A DNA stretch of 64,000 bases from Terrimonas sp. (GCF_003075435.1 NZ_QCZJ01000023.1:1-64000), one strand, 5' to 3'. Positions 1-8,710 are shown, counted from the first letter of the stretch. Notes: a model not told the origin generated them from the letters alone. Translations and numbers: made by a program.

Positions 1-216
1 AGATAAAAGGATTATTCCTAAGAAAAATTCATGCAGTGACTTTTAAAGGATTTTTGATAAAACTGGTGATGTTTATTCTAGCCTTTACACTCAATAAAAT
101 TACCGATTAAATAGCAACTTGAATTAACTAATACTTAGACCATTCCGGAAAGTTGTCAGGACTGTGAAAAAAGGTATAAAACTTTGCGAGTCTTAAAAAG
201 AAAAAAATATCGAACA

Positions 217-1692
217 ATGAATATATTGTTCCCGGTGAAACCCTTTTATCTGTCAATTTTTTTAATGGCGTTATTCCATCTCGCCACAGGACAGAAAAAA
301 AATTCTTTCCCTCCAAACTTTATACTAATCTCCTGTGATAATCTTGGATATGGTGATATTGGTCCGTTTGGATCAAAAATAAACCGAACTCCCAATTTAG
401 ATAAAATGGCCAGGGAGGGAAGGAAGTTCACACACTTTTACTCCACTTCCGGTGTATGTACTCCATCCCGTGCTTCTTTAATGACGGGTTGTTATGCACA
501 AAGGATTGGCTTAGCCTGGAATGAGAGAGACGGGCAGGTATTAAGACCAGTCTCTCCTTACGGCTTAAATCCCGGTGAGATTACAGTGGCTGAAATTTTG
601 AAAGATGCAGGATATGCCACCGGGCTTATCGGGAAGTGGCACTTAGGAGATCAACTCCCCTTTCTGCCCACAAGACAGGGATTCGATTATTTCTATGGAA
701 TCCCTTATAGTGATGATATGACTAAGGAACTGGGAAAACAGACCGGGAAGAAATACGGCGATACCCAATGGCCGGACCTTCCCCTGATGTGGAATGAGAA
801 AGTATTAATAGAAGGGGTAGACAGGAATAATTTGACGAAGGACTATACCGAAAAAGCACTGGATTTTATTCAACAACACCACAAGGAACATTTCTTTTTA
901 TATCTGGCACAAGCGATGCCGGGAAGTACTACGAAACCTTTTTCAAGTGAGGCATTCAGAGGGAAAAGTAAGAGCGGGCCCTGGGGCGACAGTATTGAAG
1001 AGCTCGACTGGTCGGTGGGGCAGATCATGGAGAAGCTGAAAGCATTGGGAATTGCTGAAAATACACTATTGATATTCACTTCAGATAATGGAGCGCCTAT
1101 GGGTAGTAATATGAATGGTACAGAAATAGGAACCAACCGGCCGTTATTCGGACGAGGATATACTACTGCAGAAGGAGGATTTCGTATCCCCTTATTGATG
1201 TGGTGGCCAGGTACTATTTTGAAAGCATCTGCCTGCAGTGAATTGGCTACCACTATGGATATATTACCCACTTTTTCTTATCTCGCAGGAAGAAATATTC
1301 CCGACGACCGTATTCTTGACGGGCATAATATCTGGCCTCTTATAGCAGGATTACCCGGCTCGAAATCCCCCTATGAAGCTTTTTATTATTATGAACAAAC
1401 TCAACTGCAGGCTGTAAGGAGCGGCGCATGGAAGTTGTTTGTTCCTTTGGATTCTTTTCAAACCCATCCACATTTTGTGAAGGGACAGGCACCTGAATTT
1501 TTACTTTACAATGTAGTGGAGGATATTTCTTCAGAACGGAATGTAGCTAAAGACAATCCGCTCATTGTAAAAAAATTAATGGAATATGTGGAGAAAGCAA
1601 GATGTGATTTGGGCGATTTGAATAAACCGGGCAGGAATGTCAGGTCATGTGGCCGGGTTGACCATCCTGTTCCGGTGACTCAAATTCATTAA
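217..1692 (+). CDS. S1-family sulfatase (arylsulfatase-like), exported
   Basis: Hydrolyses sulfate esters, probably on glycans, in the periplasm. The 491-residue reading from ATG 217 gives a signal peptide (hydrophobic about residues 10-25). An in-frame TTG at 184 would only add a charged stretch before it. The signature CTPSRASLMTG begins at Cys81, which would be converted to formylglycine by a maturase not seen here. Metal-site residues Asp41 and Asp290-Asn291 and the GKWHLG motif (139-144) are present. Oddities: the usual DD pair reads DN at 41-42. The usual MPH active-site histidine motif reads MPG near residue 234, so activity may be altered. The start region (MNILFPVKPF) nearly matches that of the second sulfatase at 2087. 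Family assignment is firm; the substrate is unknown. Confidence 0.92.
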   Translation: MNILFPVKPFYLSIFLMALFHLATGQKKNSFPPNFILISCDNLGYGDIGPFGSKINRTPNLDKMAREGRKFTHFYSTSGVCTPSRASLMTGCYAQRIGLAWNERDGQVLRPVSPYGLNPGEITVAEILKDAGYATGLIGKWHLGDQLPFLPTRQGFDYFYGIPYSDDMTKELGKQTGKKYGDTQWPDLPLMWNEKVLIEGVDRNNLTKDYTEKALDFIQQHHKEHFFLYLAQAMPGSTTKPFSSEAFRGKSKSGPWGDSIEELDWSVGQIMEKLKALGIAENTLLIFTSDNGAPMGSNMNGTEIGTNRPLFGRGYTTAEGGFRIPLLMWWPGTILKASACSELATTMDILPTFSYLAGRNIPDDRILDGHNIWPLIAGLPGSKSPYEAFYYYEQTQLQAVRSGAWKLFVPLDSFQTHPHFVKGQAPEFLLYNVVEDISSERNVAKDNPLIVKKLMEYVEKARCDLGDLNKPGRNVRSCGRVDHPVPVTQIH

Positions 1693-1800
1693 GTATAAAT
1701 TGTTTTTGGTATCGAAAAGTAATTTCTTATATAGTTTATTTCATCAGCAATGGGAATATATCAATTTATTCGAACGATCTTTTGGCTATTATACCGGTGG

Positions 1801-2045
1801 CGGTTCACGGTCGTCCGTATAGTATTCCCTGGGATAAGCTCCGTAACAACGCCGGTTAAAGTACTGAGAGGATTAAAAAAAAGAGCTACATCCATCAAAA
1901 ACCGCCACGCTTAGCTATTCAATTCCATGCAACGAGCTTGGCCTCTGGGATAAAAACATGCATTACATAGTTGAGCCCGGTGAGTTTGAAATCATGATCG
2001 GGGCGTTGGCGGAGGATATCAGGCTAAAAGGTATTACCGGTATTA
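1801..2045 (+). pseudogene. Decayed C-terminal Fn3-like domain of a GH3 glycoside hydrolase
   Basis: Two adjacent reading frames together give a recognisable end of a family-3 glycosidase. From 1801 in one frame I read RFTVVR..., then ISSVTTPVKVLRGLKK. After the A-run at 1875-1882 the frame shifts by one and continues ELHPSKTATLSYSIP, then NELGLWDKNMHYIVEPGEF, then EIMIGALAEDIRLKG. The motifs TPVKxLxGFKK, VEPGEFxVMIG and S-DIRLxG belong to the Fn3-like domain that closes GH3 beta-glucosidases. No catalytic domain remains upstream. The open frame runs on into the second sulfatase gene without a stop, which makes that gene look 43 codons longer than it should be. Confidence 0.75.
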
Positions 2046-2086
2046 AGACCGCAAAAAGCTTTTCAATACTAAAACAAAACAGAACA

Positions 2087-3526
2087 ATGAATATGTTATT
2101 CCCGGTGAATCATTTTTTTTTGCTGGTGGAAATTCTTTCTGCACTCTCTATTGGGAATGTTTCAAAGGAATCTGTAAAGCAGCCAAACCTGCTTTTTATC
2201 TTTCCTGATCAGTTTCGTGCCCAGGCAATGGGTTTTATGAAAGAGGATCCTGTAAAAACCCCTTTTATAGACAAGTTGGCCAAAGAAGGTGTTGTGTTTG
2301 TCAATGCCGTGAGCAATCGCCCGATATGTACTCCTTACAGGGGAATGCTGATGACCGGGAAGTATTGTTTTTCAAATAATCTTCTGACAAACTGTAATAC
2401 GAGTACTCGTAAGTATCAGAATTTTTTACATGAAGATGAAACCTGTTTTTCTGATGTGCTGAAAAGTAACGGGTATTATTGTGGTTATATAGGCAAATGG
2501 CATCTTGATGCGCCCAAAGGTCCGGATGTTGATGACTGGAGAGATAGTATATGGGATACATACACTCCCCCCGGGAAAAAAAGGCATGGCTTTGATTTCT
2601 GGCATGCTTACGGGTGTTACAATGAACATCTCAATCCTTATTACTGGGTAAACGATTCGCCGGTTGAAGACACTTTGTTTGCCGGGAAATGGTCGCCGGA
2701 ACACGAAGCGGATGTGGCGATCAACTTTATAGGGTCTAACACAGATAAGCCATGGGCTCTATTCATTTCGATGAACCCGCCCCACAGTCCCTATAATGAA
2801 GTTCCGGAAAAATATAAAAAGATATACGAAGATATCCCTGTTAAAAAGCTATTAAACAGGCCTAATGTCCCTGGAGGAGAGCAAGGCAATGTTGCCCGGC
2901 AAAGTGTGGCCGATTATTTTGCCTGTGTAACGGGTGTGGACGAACAGGTCGGACGGATATTGAAAGCACTGGAAGCCAGCGGGCAGGCAGAAAATACAAT
3001 AGTTGTATTCACTTCGGATCACGGTGAAATGATGGGAAGTCACGGGCTTATGGCCAAAGTAGTTCCCTACGAAGAATCCTTCCGTATTCCTTTAGTGATC
3101 CGCTGGCCTGGAAAATTAAAACCGGGAATAAACGATTTACAGATCAGTGTGCCGGATATGATGCCTTCCCTTCTTTCTCTCATCGGGCTTCATCAACAAA
3201 TACCATCTGCCGTTGAAGGACAGGATCTCTCGGGATACTTCTCCGGCAAAAAGACCGGAGCCCCTGAATTTACACTTTACCTGCTTTGTAATCCCTGGAA
3301 TGCACTGGGAGGAATGCGGGGGCTGAGGAATGATCGTTACACATTTGTAATGCAACGGAATAATGAAGGCAGGGAAACAGGGACCTTACTGTTCGATAAC
3401 AAATCCGATCCTTTTCAACTGAAGAATATAGCAGGTGAACAACCTGCACTGGTTAATCAATTTAAAAAAAAGGTGTTTGATAAAATAAAAAATATAAATG
3501 ATCCATGGATTATTTATAGCAACTAA
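2087..3526 (+). CDS. S1-family sulfatase with CTPYR active site, exported
   Basis: Second formylglycine-dependent sulfatase, 479 residues from ATG 2087. The in-frame extension upstream (from 1958) encodes the GH3 remnant, so it is not counted. The N-terminus MNMLFPVNHF is followed by a hydrophobic signal segment (about 10-23). The active-site motif is CTPYRGMLMTG with Cys81; Tyr replaces the Ser of the classic CxPSR, as in several Bacteroidota glycan sulfatases. Asp41, GKWH, NPPHSPY (active-site His present) and FTSDHG (metal Asp and His) are visible, so it looks catalytically complete, unlike its neighbour. It lies 394 bp after the first sulfatase on the same strand. Expected location is periplasm; substrate unknown. 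Confidence 0.92.
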   Translation: MNMLFPVNHFFLLVEILSALSIGNVSKESVKQPNLLFIFPDQFRAQAMGFMKEDPVKTPFIDKLAKEGVVFVNAVSNRPICTPYRGMLMTGKYCFSNNLLTNCNTSTRKYQNFLHEDETCFSDVLKSNGYYCGYIGKWHLDAPKGPDVDDWRDSIWDTYTPPGKKRHGFDFWHAYGCYNEHLNPYYWVNDSPVEDTLFAGKWSPEHEADVAINFIGSNTDKPWALFISMNPPHSPYNEVPEKYKKIYEDIPVKKLLNRPNVPGGEQGNVARQSVADYFACVTGVDEQVGRILKALEASGQAENTIVVFTSDHGEMMGSHGLMAKVVPYEESFRIPLVIRWPGKLKPGINDLQISVPDMMPSLLSLIGLHQQIPSAVEGQDLSGYFSGKKTGAPEFTLYLLCNPWNALGGMRGLRNDRYTFVMQRNNEGRETGTLLFDNKSDPFQLKNIAGEQPALVNQFKKKVFDKIKNINDPWIIYSN

Positions 3527-3684
3527 GGAATGATACACTTCATAAGAGTAAGTCAAAAATTAAATAGTTGACATTCTTTTTTTCCAGTGTAATAACCCTA
3601 AAATTTTCAATTTGGGGATACCTGTTTCAGTAACGTGTGACCTATAATATTTTAAAAAATAAAAGATCATTTAAAGAAAAAGTT

Positions 3685-4854
3685 ATGGCTTATTTAATTA
3701 AAGCAGAATCACAAGCTAGGATCGGCAAAGTGCAGGAGATATTAGCCGCGAAAAATTTGGATATCGCACTGGTGTATTATGATGAATTCAACATCGGCAA
3801 CGGTTGGTATCTCACAGGCTGGTGTCCCCAGTTTGAAAGCGGTGCAGTGCTGGTACCCAGGGAAGGCGAACCTATGATCCTGGGAGGACCCGAAAGCGAA
3901 CCTTTTGCCAAACTGGACAGCATGATCACCGAAACCAGGAACTTTACCGTTTTTATGGTACCTGATGAAGAATATCCCAATGCCACTATCATTGATTTCA
4001 AAAAATTATTTGAAGAGTTGACCGGCAGGCTGGGTAATATCAAACGTGTTGGGCTGGTAGGTGCGGGACGAATGCCTGCCGCAGGCTACCACCAGATAGT
4101 GGAGGGCTTCAGCGGTGTTGAATTGGTGGACATCACCGATGCGTTTGTGCGTTTGCGTTATATAAAGTCAGAATGGGAAAAACAGCAAATACGTGCTGCA
4201 TTTAAGCTTGCCGATGCTGCTTACGATGCAATGAAAGCAAAAACAGCAAAAGGAGTATCCGAAATTGAAGTGGCTGCCGCTGGCGAATACGCCGTGAGAA
4301 GCCGGGGCGCAAGCGGGTTTGGATTTGGAACCATTGTTGGCAGTGGTGCCCGCTCCAATGCGGTGGTTCCTACAGCTACTTCCAAATTATTGCAGGACGG
4401 AGAACTGGTGATGGTGGGTATATCGCCTAAAGTAAATGGTTATGCCGGCGTGGTGGGAGATGTGTTCCCCGTATCGGGCACTTACACAGAACGGCAACGA
4501 ATAGCCGTAGATCATCTGAAAGAAGCGTTCAGGCGAACCAAAGAGGGATTGGCAGTTGGTAAAACCGGCAAACAATTAGATGCACCGGCTCGTGCTTATT
4601 TTGAAGAACAACAATTGTCGCAATACCTGGTTTGTCCTTTTGTACATACCATAGGATTACATGAAGCGGAGTCGCCATTTTTCGGACCGCATAGCAACGA
4701 TGTATTGGAACTTGGAATGATGATTTGCGTCGACATCAGCTTCTTCGGGCACCCGGAGTTTCATGGATTACGTATTGAAACGGGTTATGAAGTAACGGAA
4801 AACGGCATTGTTCCGCTTAGCCCACGCTTGGATGCTTATTTTCTCAACGATTAA
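3685..4854 (+). CDS. M24-family (creatinase/prolidase-like) protein with altered metal ligands
   Basis: Predicted pita-bread-fold protein of 389 residues from ATG 3685; a GTG at 3637 would add 16 residues with no homology signal. Residues 1-150 look like a creatinase-type N-terminal domain and 165-385 like the M24 catalytic fold. Of the five dinuclear-metal ligands, Asp259 (GDVF), the His of FVHTIGLHE and the final Glu of LRIETGYEVTENG are present. The first Asp is Gly245 (VGISPKVNGY) and the other Glu appears as Asp (CVDISFFG). This pattern suggests a non-peptidase amidinohydrolase/creatinase-like or metal-poor enzyme; that is inference. No signal peptide, so cytoplasmic. It is followed after 6 bp by the deacetylase gene, so they are probably co-transcribed and functionally linked. 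Confidence 0.85.
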   Translation: MAYLIKAESQARIGKVQEILAAKNLDIALVYYDEFNIGNGWYLTGWCPQFESGAVLVPREGEPMILGGPESEPFAKLDSMITETRNFTVFMVPDEEYPNATIIDFKKLFEELTGRLGNIKRVGLVGAGRMPAAGYHQIVEGFSGVELVDITDAFVRLRYIKSEWEKQQIRAAFKLADAAYDAMKAKTAKGVSEIEVAAAGEYAVRSRGASGFGFGTIVGSGARSNAVVPTATSKLLQDGELVMVGISPKVNGYAGVVGDVFPVSGTYTERQRIAVDHLKEAFRRTKEGLAVGKTGKQLDAPARAYFEEQQLSQYLVCPFVHTIGLHEAESPFFGPHSNDVLELGMMICVDISFFGHPEFHGLRIETGYEVTENGIVPLSPRLDAYFLND

Positions 4855-4860
4855 ATTTTA

Positions 4861-5787
4861 GTGGTGAAGCAATTACAAATTGATGATACCACCTCCTTTG
4901 ATGTAGTGCTGGGCTTTGATATGGAAACGGATATCGGATCTTACACTACTTACTATGACGGTGTTCAAAAGGGAACGGATCCCATCCTGCATATCCTGAA
5001 GAAGCATAACATTGATGCTACTTTTTACTGGACGGGTCATGCAGCACAGCACAATCCTGAATGGGTGTTGAAAGTAAAACAAGCGGGTCACGAAACAGGT
5101 TGTCACGGACTGTTGCATGAAACGCTGGGCGATCCTATTTTTCCTTTGCCCAATAATTGGCCCATTCTTCCATACGAAGTAGAAGGCAGGTTAAAGGATG
5201 CGACGAAGATCATCTCTGATATCACAGGCAAGCAACCGGTTAGTTTTCGCTGCCCCCGTTTGTGGGGCAGCACCCGGGTGGTAAATGTGCTGGAATCTTT
5301 AGGTTATATATCTGATGCATCACTGCCTTTGTATTTTTACGGGGAACCATTTGTGCCTTATCATCCATCTGCAATCGACTGGACAAAGAAGGGTACAATG
5401 AATATTGTGGAGATCCCCAATTTCTGCGATCTGGAAATGCAAAGCAACGATCCTTACCAACGGGACCGTGATCAATGGCCTTTGTTCAGAACAAAGTCTG
5501 CTGAGGCTGTGATGGAAAAAGCGGAGCTTTTTTTACGTTATGTCTGCAATAAAGGCGAAAGACCGGTGCTCTGCTTTTATTTTCATCCCTGGGAGTTTTA
5601 TCCTATGCTCCAGGGCGCACTCGATTTCGGTGAGTGTTCGGTTACGCCGTTGCCTTTCATCGTAGAAAATTGTGGCGCTAAAGCCATCGCAGAGTTGGAT
5701 GCATTGTGTGCTTTGTTGCTCAAACGGGGCGGACGTTTTCTAACCGCCGGACAACTTGCGGGAGAGTTTAAAGCAACAAAAGTGTAA
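4861..5787 (+). CDS. NodB-type polysaccharide deacetylase family protein
   Basis: 308 residues using GTG 4861; GTG 4864 and ATG 4921 are alternatives, but ATG 4921 would remove the first Asp of the active site. The NodB metal/catalytic set is present: Asp20 and Asp24 in GFDMETD, HGLLH with His82 and His86, and RCPRLWGS at 130-137. A late FHPWEFYP motif supplies the C-terminal histidine. The family removes acyl groups from amino sugars or hydrolyses related C-N bonds (allantoinase-like and formamidase-like members exist). No signal peptide is seen, which favours a cytoplasmic small-molecule substrate over a wall polymer. Coupling to the M24 gene (6 bp gap) points to a shared catabolic route. 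Confidence 0.88.
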   Translation: MVKQLQIDDTTSFDVVLGFDMETDIGSYTTYYDGVQKGTDPILHILKKHNIDATFYWTGHAAQHNPEWVLKVKQAGHETGCHGLLHETLGDPIFPLPNNWPILPYEVEGRLKDATKIISDITGKQPVSFRCPRLWGSTRVVNVLESLGYISDASLPLYFYGEPFVPYHPSAIDWTKKGTMNIVEIPNFCDLEMQSNDPYQRDRDQWPLFRTKSAEAVMEKAELFLRYVCNKGERPVLCFYFHPWEFYPMLQGALDFGECSVTPLPFIVENCGAKAIAELDALCALLLKRGGRFLTAGQLAGEFKATKV

Positions 5788-5792
5788 GCGCA

Positions 5793-5912
5793 ATGATAAG
5801 GAAAGCATTCGTGATTCACACAAAAGAAGGACAGTTGGAGGAGTACATCAAACAGCACAATCATGCTGACAGAAATTTTTCATTTAAAATAAAGCGTAAT
5901 GCACATCAATGA
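5793..5912 (+). pseudogene. rhaM: Truncated L-rhamnose mutarotase (RhaM) N-terminus
   Basis: A 39-codon frame opens 5 bp after the deacetylase stop. It starts MIRKAFVIHTKEGQLEEY, then IKQHN, which matches the start of L-rhamnose mutarotases (MIRKAFVM...G..EEY..RHN). After about 22 codons the similarity is lost and the frame ends inside the start of the next gene (stop at 5910-5912). The family is usually about 104 residues, so roughly four fifths is missing. It fits the RhaT-like transporter 950 bp downstream and suggests that the operon once had an L-rhamnose step. Confidence 0.65.
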
Positions 5913-6843
5913 TCTGCAAAAGGCATTTGACCAGGCAGGAAAACGAACGCATTTGATAGGAAGCGATATGGCTGGTGTTTTGGTGGCATTGGATATGGAA
6001 GGTCGTTTATTCACAGTCTGGAATGGTGAGGTTATTAACCGGGTAAACACAGATGCCATCCGTTATCATAGTGATCAGCACACCTATTATAATCCGGGTG
6101 GAGATGTATTGTGGCCGGCACCAGAAGGCACCTGCCTGGGATATCAATACAGCACAGATAAATGGAGGGTTTCTCCCGGTATCAGGTTTGCCTGTTACCA
6201 GGTGAAGGAAACTGAAAACAGAAGATTGGTCGTGGAGGCAGAAATTGACCTGGTGAACAATTGTGGTATTGGTATACCTACTTTATTTGCAAGAGATATA
6301 TACCTTACGGAAGTGGATGACGGAGTGCAAGTAAATGTAAGAGAATCCATCACCTACATTGGTAAAAAACCTTTGTCTTCCTCTCAAGCCCTGATAGCGC
6401 CATGGACCCTTTGTCAATTTGATACGGATTACGGAGGAAAAGTAATCTTCCCCTGTGGAGATAAATCTGAATTGTGGGATCTGTATGATGATACTATCGT
6501 ACCACAATGCATACTTCATGGTGATACAATGGAAATCCCGGCAGATGGGAAAAAAAGGTTCCAGGTTGGATTGGCACCATCAGTTCCCTGGATCGAATTT
6601 CATTCTGTTCAACACAACCTGCGGGTAAAACGCAGTGCTTCGGTTATACCTTCTTCACAATCTTACATTGATATCAGTGATGCTGATCCGCAGTGTGCAC
6701 CCGGATCCCGTGGCGTACGATACAGTGTGTATAACGACAGTTCGAATTTTATGGAGATAGAAGCGGTGGGTGGATGTCCTGAGGTGATAACGCCGGGAAT
6801 GGTTCTGTCGGTTGATGTTGAAACCGGTTACCGGTTACTGTAA
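5899..6843 (+). CDS. Uncharacterised protein, probably DUF6786-like beta-sandwich
   Basis: 314 residues, cytoplasmic by absence of a signal peptide. I recognise it only as resembling the Bacteroidota family annotated DUF6786, thought to have a galactose-mutarotase-like beta-sandwich (recall, not checked). Visible features are an N-terminal helix (residues 1-17), a region rich in beta-strand and Gly (40-200), HSDQHTYYNPGGD near residue 54, APWTLCQF near 169, and a Cys-Pro-Glu turn close to the end. The start at ATG 5899 overlaps the rhaM remnant by 14 bp. It is followed 14 bp later by the sugar transporter, so it is probably part of the same operon. A role in handling the transported sugar is inference. 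Confidence 0.6.
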   Translation: MHINDLQKAFDQAGKRTHLIGSDMAGVLVALDMEGRLFTVWNGEVINRVNTDAIRYHSDQHTYYNPGGDVLWPAPEGTCLGYQYSTDKWRVSPGIRFACYQVKETENRRLVVEAEIDLVNNCGIGIPTLFARDIYLTEVDDGVQVNVRESITYIGKKPLSSSQALIAPWTLCQFDTDYGGKVIFPCGDKSELWDLYDDTIVPQCILHGDTMEIPADGKKRFQVGLAPSVPWIEFHSVQHNLRVKRSASVIPSSQSYIDISDADPQCAPGSRGVRYSVYNDSSNFMEIEAVGGCPEVITPGMVLSVDVETGYRLL

Positions 6844-6857
6844 CAATAGTTTTTATT

Positions 6858-7901
6858 ATGGAACAAATACTTGGTATTCTGTATCATTCTATCGGCGGGT
6901 TTTCATCCGCAAGTTTTTATGTACCTTACAATGGAGTAAAAAATTGGTCGTGGAGTACGTACTGGATCGTGCTGGGGTTTGTTGCATGGATCATTATGCC
7001 TGCGGTTGGAGGAATGATCACTTCATCCGATCTGTGGCAAATACTTTCTTCCAGTTCTTTGAGCTCAAAGGTGTTGAGCTGGTTTTATGGTTTTTTGTGG
7101 GGATTTGGCGGGCTTTTAGCGGGGCTGGGACTGCGTTATCTTGGTTTGGCATTAGGGCAATCTGTTTGTTTGGGTGTTTCCGCTATTGTGGGTACTGTTA
7201 TCCCGGCAATCATGCAGGATAAGCTGGTATTATTGTTCACTACAATACCGGGAGCCATTATTCTCATGGGGTTTCTGCTGTGTATTGTTGGCGTTTTTTT
7301 GTGCGGATATGCCGGAGTACTAAAAGACAGGCTGCTGTCGGATGCAGATAAGAAAGCATCTGTGAAAGAATTTTCTGCGGTAAAAGGATTTACGATGGCA
7401 GTGCTGGGCGGCGTTTTCAGTGCCTGTATGGCATTTGCCATCTCGGCAGGTGAACCTATTGCACAGAAAGCGGAGCAGATGGGTACCAACCCGGTGTTTG
7501 TGAATATACCCATTTTTGTGTTGGCCTTAGGTGGTGGCTTTTGTTCGAACCTGATCTACAATATTATTACGAGCACCAGAAACAAGACGTTCGGAGACTA
7601 TACTGTGTCTCCACGCTCCACATTATTCAGGAACTATGGGCTCGCTTTTTTGAGCGGGTTAATGTGGTATGGTCAGTTCTTTTTTTATGGAATGGGATCT
7701 GCTAAAATGGGTAAATATGATTTTGCCAGTTGGAGTATCCATATGGCGTCTATCATCATCTTTAGTAATCTCTGGGGTATGGTATTACAAGAATGGAAGG
7801 CAACGACTGCAAGTACTCGCATGTATCTATGGTTAGGTATCATTATGCTGATCATTTCAGTTGTATTAATTGGCGCGGGTAATAATATGGCGGGAATTTG
7901 A
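6858..7901 (+). CDS. L-rhamnose/H+ symporter family protein (RhaT-like)
   Basis: 347-residue inner-membrane protein with about ten hydrophobic segments. It aligns by eye along its length with RhaT: an N-terminal SFYVPYNGVKNWSWSTYW block (family form FYxPFxKVKxWSWET), a WGFGGLLAGLGLRYLG block, a GGVFSACMAF block near residue 190, SGLMWYGQFFFYGMG near 275, and WGMVLQEWK near 310. RhaT carries L-rhamnose (and lyxose) with a proton. The truncated rhamnose mutarotase just upstream supports a rhamnose-type substrate, but a related deoxysugar cannot be excluded. Last gene of the 3685-7901 run; 174 bp of non-coding sequence follow before the sigma factor. Confidence 0.88.
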   Translation: MEQILGILYHSIGGFSSASFYVPYNGVKNWSWSTYWIVLGFVAWIIMPAVGGMITSSDLWQILSSSSLSSKVLSWFYGFLWGFGGLLAGLGLRYLGLALGQSVCLGVSAIVGTVIPAIMQDKLVLLFTTIPGAIILMGFLLCIVGVFLCGYAGVLKDRLLSDADKKASVKEFSAVKGFTMAVLGGVFSACMAFAISAGEPIAQKAEQMGTNPVFVNIPIFVLALGGGFCSNLIYNIITSTRNKTFGDYTVSPRSTLFRNYGLAFLSGLMWYGQFFFYGMGSAKMGKYDFASWSIHMASIIIFSNLWGMVLQEWKATTASTRMYLWLGIIMLIISVVLIGAGNNMAGI

Positions 7902-8074
7902 GTAACAGGCGCATCGCCGGATATACGTTCAGGGATGTTACATGAAGTTAACGAACAACTTTCGTTCAGCTCTTCTTTAGGACTGATTTAAATCTTCGTT
8001 GCATCAGCCTGCGAAAACGCCGTCAACAAAATAATTTCTAAGAATTCCATACAAAGGGCTGTAAACATCTTACT

Positions 8075-8710
8075 ATGGAAATGAACTTTTTTTCCTACCT
8101 TTCCAATCGCTTGTCGTTCAACTTGGAAAACTTATCACAATACGGATCTAAAGAACTCCTTGCTTTACTAAAACAGGATAGTTCGTCAGCCTTTACCCAA
8201 ATCTATCTCAGATACTGGAAACAATTGTTTGCTATCGCCTATAACAGGTTAAAAGAAATAGAGACTGCCGAAGATATTGTACATGACGTATTTACGGCTT
8301 TATGGGACAACAGACATATTATTCAGATTGACACGCTCGAAAGTTATCTTGCCACTGCAACGAAGTATATGGTACTTGGCCGATTTCGTAAGTTGGAGAG
8401 GAAAAAAAGGTATAACAACCTTTATGTAGCGCCGGAACCGGGTATTTCTCCCGAATCCTCTTTGCACTACAAACGCATCCTGGAAATTGTAAAACGGCAA
8501 GTGGATAGCCTGCCGGAAAGATGCAGGCTGATCTTTATTTACAGCCGCAACGAAGGAATGTCGGCAAAGCAGATTGCCCAAAAGCTCAACATATCTCCTA
8601 AAACTGTTGAAAACCAGCTTACAAAAGCCATTAAGTCTATTAAAGCGGCTGCGAGGTCATTCACCATCAGTACTATACCTGCAATTTTCACAATTTTGAT
8701 CACGGCATAA
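8075..8710 (+). CDS. ECF RNA polymerase sigma factor, Bacteroidota SusCD-linked type
   Basis: 211 residues with sigma-70 region 2 (about 40-105, containing ETAEDIVHDVFTALWDNR) and region 4 (about 135-195, with the recognition helix SAKQIAQKLNISPKTVENQL). It is followed after 70 bp by a FecR-type anti-sigma gene and then by a SusC with an STN domain. That is the standard trans-envelope signalling layout: ligand in SusC, STN contact with FecR, release of sigma, transcription of the locus. The C-terminus ends in a hydrophobic stretch (ISTIPAIFTILITA), often seen in this sigma subgroup. An alternative start two codons later (8081) is possible. Confidence 0.92.
   Translation: MEMNFFSYLSNRLSFNLENLSQYGSKELLALLKQDSSSAFTQIYLRYWKQLFAIAYNRLKEIETAEDIVHDVFTALWDNRHIIQIDTLESYLATATKYMVLGRFRKLERKKRYNNLYVAPEPGISPESSLHYKRILEIVKRQVDSLPERCRLIFIYSRNEGMSAKQIAQKLNISPKTVENQLTKAIKSIKAAARSFTISTIPAIFTILITA

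Noticed and set aside
1-216. Possible end of a gene entering from the left edge
   Set aside because: Short open stretches exist, but none has a recognisable peptide; the region looks like ordinary AT-rich intergenic DNA.
1875-1882. A-run at the GH3 frameshift as a programmed frameshift or phase-variable tract
   Set aside because: Only eight A, and most of the GH3 gene upstream is missing, so decay explains it better.
6812-7222. 136-codon plus-strand frame overlapping the transporter gene
   Set aside because: It is an out-of-frame shadow of the RhaT-like gene, which has full-length family similarity.
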